NCBI GenBank assembly: GCA_022360655.1 | Contig: JAKSCK010000062.1 | Location: forward strand, 1 to 64,000 | Direction: 5' to 3' | Source of the DNA: Spirochaetales bacterium | Lineage (GTDB): Bacteria > Spirochaetota > Spirochaetia > DSM-2461 | Length of the DNA: 64,000 bases | Shown: positions 61,430 through 64,000 of the stretch, in pieces | Layout: the number at the start of each line of letters is the position of its first letter | Numbering within the stretch: the first letter of the stretch is position 1 | The notes under the pieces: generated by a model | The model's database searches: none | What the model was told of the DNA's origin: nothing | Seen by the model: only the letters and a program-made list of their open reading frames with translations | Translations under genes and position numbers: made by a program

Positions 61430-63420
61430 GAGGTCAGTTTGAAGTTGTCGCGCCCTATGAACCGGCTGGAGATCAGCCGCAGGCCATAGAGGCCCTCACA
61501 CGTGGGGTTCAGGAAGGATTAAAATATCAAACTCTCCTTGGTGTAACGGGTTCCGGGAAGACTTACACGGTAGCCAAAGCCATTGAAGAGTTGCAAATGC
61601 CCGCTCTGGTCATTAGTCATAATAAAACTCTGGCGGCCCAGTTGTACCGGGAATTCAAAGAGTTTTTCCCCAATAATGCGGTGGAATACTTTGTTTCCTA
61701 CTTTGATTACTACCAGCCTGAGGCCTATGTTCCCTCCCGGGATCTGTATATCGAAAAAGATTCCAGCATCAATGATGAGATTGAGCGAATGCGTCTCTCG
61801 GCCACCATGAGTTTGATGGAACGTCGGGATGTCATCATTGTGGCCACGGTGTCCTGCATCTATGGCCTGGGAAGCACAGAAACCTACAGGGATATGCGAC
61901 TGGAATTGCATCGTGGTGATGAAATTGATTTGCATCGGCTTCGTATGGAACTCATCACCATGCAGTATCAGCGCAATGATGCCATTCTGGAGCGGGGAAA
62001 ATTCCGGATTCGTGGTGATGTCATTGAAATTTATCCAGCCTACCTCAGGGATACGGCCTACCGCATCAGCTTAGATTTTGACATGGTAGAATCCATTCAC
62101 CGCATCCATGCTCTCACGGGAGAGGTTCAAGAGACTCTGGACACCACAACCATTTGGGCCGCAAAGCATTTTGTGATGCCAGAGGAACAGGTGCGCCTTG
62201 CCTGTGAGGCCATTCGGGAAGAGTTGGATGAGCAGCTGGAAGCGCTTGAGGCGGCCGGACAGGTGGTGGAAGCACAACGCTTGAAAACGCGTACCGAATA
62301 CGACATTGAGATGATGAGTGAGATGGGCTACTGCCCAGGAATTGAGAATTACAGTCGTCATCTGACGGGACGAGAGGCCGGGCAGCGGCCCGAAGTTTTG
62401 CTGGATTACTTCCCGGAACAGTTTCTCACCATTGTGGATGAATCGCATGTCACTCTTTCTCAGGTTCGGGCCATGTATGAAGGAGATCGATCCCGCAAGC
62501 TCAATCTTGTGAACTATGGTTTTCGTCTTCCTTCTGCCCTGGACAACCGTCCTCTGGTGTACCACGAATTTGAGAACAGACTGGATAAAGTCATCTTTGT
62601 CTCTGCCACACCTGGTAAGGAAGAGCGAAAGAAAACCAAGGCGGTGGTGGAGCAGGTCATTCGTCCCACAGGCTTGTTGGATCCTCCCATAGAAGTGCGT
62701 CCCACAGAAGGGCAGATTGAAGATCTCTATGGAGAAATCCGTCGTCGTGTGGAGGATGATGAACGCGTTTTGGTCACCACCCTCACCAAGAAAATGGCGG
62801 AAGATCTCACCGATTATTTTACTGGTTTGGGAGTGCGAGCCCGTTACCTTCACAGTGAAGTGGAAACCATTGAACGCGTGGAACTCATTCGGGATTTGCG
62901 GAAGGGGGAATATGATGTTCTGGTGGGAATCAACCTTCTCCGGGAGGGTTTAGATATTCCTGAGGTTTCGCTCACAGCCATCATGGATGCCGATAAGATT
63001 GGATTTCTCCGAAGTGAAACCAGCTTGATTCAAATCATTGGACGCACAGCGCGGAATGCCGGTGGACGGGTCATCATGTATGCGGATAAGCAGAGTGTGG
63101 CCATGGAAGCGGCCATCTTTGAAACCAATCGGCGGCGCAGCATCCAGGAGGCCTACAATGCAAAGCATGGCATCACACCAGAAACAGTTCGCAAGGAAAT
63201 CAAAGACATCCTCATTCGGAAAGATGATGAAAAACGCCATGCCGAGCGCATGAGCATCGAAGTGATGAAGGGTGCCACCAACATCCTTGATCCCAAGCAG
63301 AAAAAACGGCTCATCAAAGCCCTGGAGAATGAGATGCTAGAACGGGCGAAAGCCATGGAATTTGAAGAAGCGGCCGTTCTTCGGGATGAAATTCAGAAGC
63401 TCAAGGATGGCGATGCATGA
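61426..63420 (+). CDS. uvrB: Excinuclease ABC subunit B
   Basis: UvrB checks DNA damage and carries UvrC. Walker A GVTGSGKTYT (about 40), the beta-hairpin region YFVSYFDYYQPEAYVP, DESHVT with LPSALDNRP, GQTARNAGG-like IGRTARNAGG and the C-terminal UVR domain (MLERAKAMEFEEAAVLRDEIQKLK) are seen. GTG is the start, overlapping htrA. The 664-residue length is typical. Its stop overlaps the next lipoprotein gene. Confidence 0.96.
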   Translation: MRGQFEVVAPYEPAGDQPQAIEALTRGVQEGLKYQTLLGVTGSGKTYTVAKAIEELQMPALVISHNKTLAAQLYREFKEFFPNNAVEYFVSYFDYYQPEAYVPSRDLYIEKDSSINDEIERMRLSATMSLMERRDVIIVATVSCIYGLGSTETYRDMRLELHRGDEIDLHRLRMELITMQYQRNDAILERGKFRIRGDVIEIYPAYLRDTAYRISLDFDMVESIHRIHALTGEVQETLDTTTIWAAKHFVMPEEQVRLACEAIREELDEQLEALEAAGQVVEAQRLKTRTEYDIEMMSEMGYCPGIENYSRHLTGREAGQRPEVLLDYFPEQFLTIVDESHVTLSQVRAMYEGDRSRKLNLVNYGFRLPSALDNRPLVYHEFENRLDKVIFVSATPGKEERKKTKAVVEQVIRPTGLLDPPIEVRPTEGQIEDLYGEIRRRVEDDERVLVTTLTKKMAEDLTDYFTGLGVRARYLHSEVETIERVELIRDLRKGEYDVLVGINLLREGLDIPEVSLTAIMDADKIGFLRSETSLIQIIGRTARNAGGRVIMYADKQSVAMEAAIFETNRRRSIQEAYNAKHGITPETVRKEIKDILIRKDDEKRHAERMSIEVMKGATNILDPKQKKRLIKALENEMLERAKAMEFEEAAVLRDEIQKLKDGDA

Positions 63421-63833
63421 GAAATAAGACATCACATAGAGAGGTTTTCAGCTTAAGAATTTCTATGCTGGTTTTTTCCCTGTTGCTGATACTTTCCTTC
63501 GGTGGATGTCGTCGGCAAAAAATGGCCGCTGCACCAGAGTTGCCACCCACACCAGTTCTCACCTCACGAGCCATCTGGGGAGTCACCAATAAGCCCTATC
63601 TCAAAGTTCTGCGTGAATCCGATTCTGCTGCAGAGGTTCAAGGACTCCTCCGTCAAGGCGATTTGGTGCGCATTCTTTCCAAGGTGGGCGCTTCCGATGG
63701 CCGTTGGTATTGGTTGGAAATTGAAGATCCGGAACAGCAGCTTGTGGGTTGGGTGCCGGATTCGGCATTGGATGTTTATGACTCAAAGGCCCAGGCCGCA
63801 ACAGCCCAGGAGGCGATGCTGAACCCCTCATAG
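63417..63833 (+). CDS. SH3-domain lipoprotein
   Basis: A 138-residue lipoprotein with signal peptide and lipobox (LSFGGC). The mature part has a bacterial SH3 pattern: YLKVLRESDSAAEVQGLLRQGDLVRILSKV and DGRWYWLEIED-EQQLVGWVPDSAL. Such domains bind cell-wall or peptide ligands. The ATG overlaps the uvrB stop (ATGA), so it is translated with uvrB, an unexpected pairing. Confidence 0.85.
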   Translation: MRNKTSHREVFSLRISMLVFSLLLILSFGGCRRQKMAAAPELPPTPVLTSRAIWGVTNKPYLKVLRESDSAAEVQGLLRQGDLVRILSKVGASDGRWYWLEIEDPEQQLVGWVPDSALDVYDSKAQAATAQEAMLNPS

Positions 63834-63853
63834 CTTTCTTTGAGAACCCAGAG

Positions 63854-63892
63854 TCCATCACTCGTTCAGCAAGAAAAGCGAAGAGTGATGGA
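63854..63892 (+). terminator. Hairpin after the uvrB-lipoprotein transcript
   Basis: A 10-bp stem (63854-63863 with 63883-63892) has a 19-base loop and is followed by a loose T-rich stretch. It is a plausible terminator, but not an ideal one. Nothing else is recognised to the end of the window. Confidence 0.5.
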
Positions 63893-64000
63893 GTTCTTGA
63901 ATCGTTTTTCGCTCAGTGCTACCACGGTTGAGCCCTCTTTGGTTCCCATTCTTAGAAAAAAAGGTTTTGACTCGTTTTTTTGACGTGGTCCTTTCGACTG

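Noticed and set aside
62071-62853. A 260-codon open frame on the minus strand inside uvrB
   Set aside because: UvrB motifs are complete on the other strand. The frame shows no family features and no start signal.
1-64000. CRISPR arrays, insertion sequences, phage genes and replication origin
   Set aside because: No regularly spaced repeats, transposase motifs, integrase or DnaA-box cluster were recognised, although dnaB is present.

Overview
This window looks like chromosomal DNA from a free-living, moderately GC-rich spirochaete. The main clue is gene order. A cluster rpsF-ssb-rpsR-rplI-dnaB lies near one end. A block rpsB-tsf-frr-uppS-cdsA-rseP resembles, from memory, the order in Treponema pallidum. 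There are also many Sec and lipoprotein signal peptides, a double-membrane style protein set and a chemoreceptor. The genus cannot be fixed from the sequence alone. No transposase, integrase, phage gene or CRISPR array was found.

Layout. 0-1.7 kb: a YkgJ-type Cys-cluster gene, hisI and an unknown conserved-looking gene, all on the minus strand. 1.7-5.2 kb: the plus-strand rpsF-ssb-rpsR-rplI-dnaB-comFB operon, with its own promoter, leader hairpin and terminator. 5.3-15.0 kb: a minus-strand run of OPT transporter, maf, rpsB, tsf, frr, uppS, cdsA, rseP and a secreted beta-propeller gene. 15.0-17.0 kb: an AT-rich island with an AraC regulator and a LysE-type exporter. 17.0-25 kb: dinB, an alpha/beta hydrolase, hrpA and sppA. 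25-31 kb: small minus-strand genes, two identical tRNA-Arg genes, deoD, an SDR and a chemoreceptor. 31-35 kb: two large surface lipoproteins. 35-37.9 kb: the trans-translation pair ssrA and smpB, then a PEGA plus FGE-like membrane protein. 37.9-44.8 kb: two signal peptidases, hemW, yebC, ruvC-ruvA-ruvB and queA. 44.8-50 kb: an SPFH protein with a small membrane partner and several small envelope proteins in AT-rich sequence. 50-54 kb: a run of small enzyme genes (two acetyltransferases, DUF429, isochorismatase) that includes a metallo-beta-lactamase-fold gene broken by two stop codons. 54-64 kb: lipoproteins, rpiB, a glycosidase-like protein, a degenerate metallo-beta-lactamase-fold protein, a HELSH metalloprotease, a phosphoglycerate mutase-like protein, htrA, uvrB and an SH3 lipoprotein.

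How the genes work together. Ribosome assembly and rescue (S6, S18, L9, S2, EF-Ts, RRF, tmRNA, SmpB), replication and repair (SSB, DnaB, RuvABC, UvrB, DinB) and envelope building and quality control (UppS, CdsA, RseP, SppA, LepB twice, HtrA, many lipoproteins) dominate.

Two features stand out. The first is a family of short palindromes carrying the shared arm TTTARATCGACCCC. At least eight copies lie between genes, in both orientations, with different loops; this looks like an undescribed REP-like element or a terminator-associated motif. The second is a set of promoters whose -10 box ends only 6-7 bases before the start codon of genes with no Shine-Dalgarno sequence (dinB, hrpA, sppA, the PEGA-FGE gene, htrA, perhaps the phosphoglycerate mutase gene). 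This predicts leaderless mRNAs beside a majority of genes with normal ribosome binding sites.
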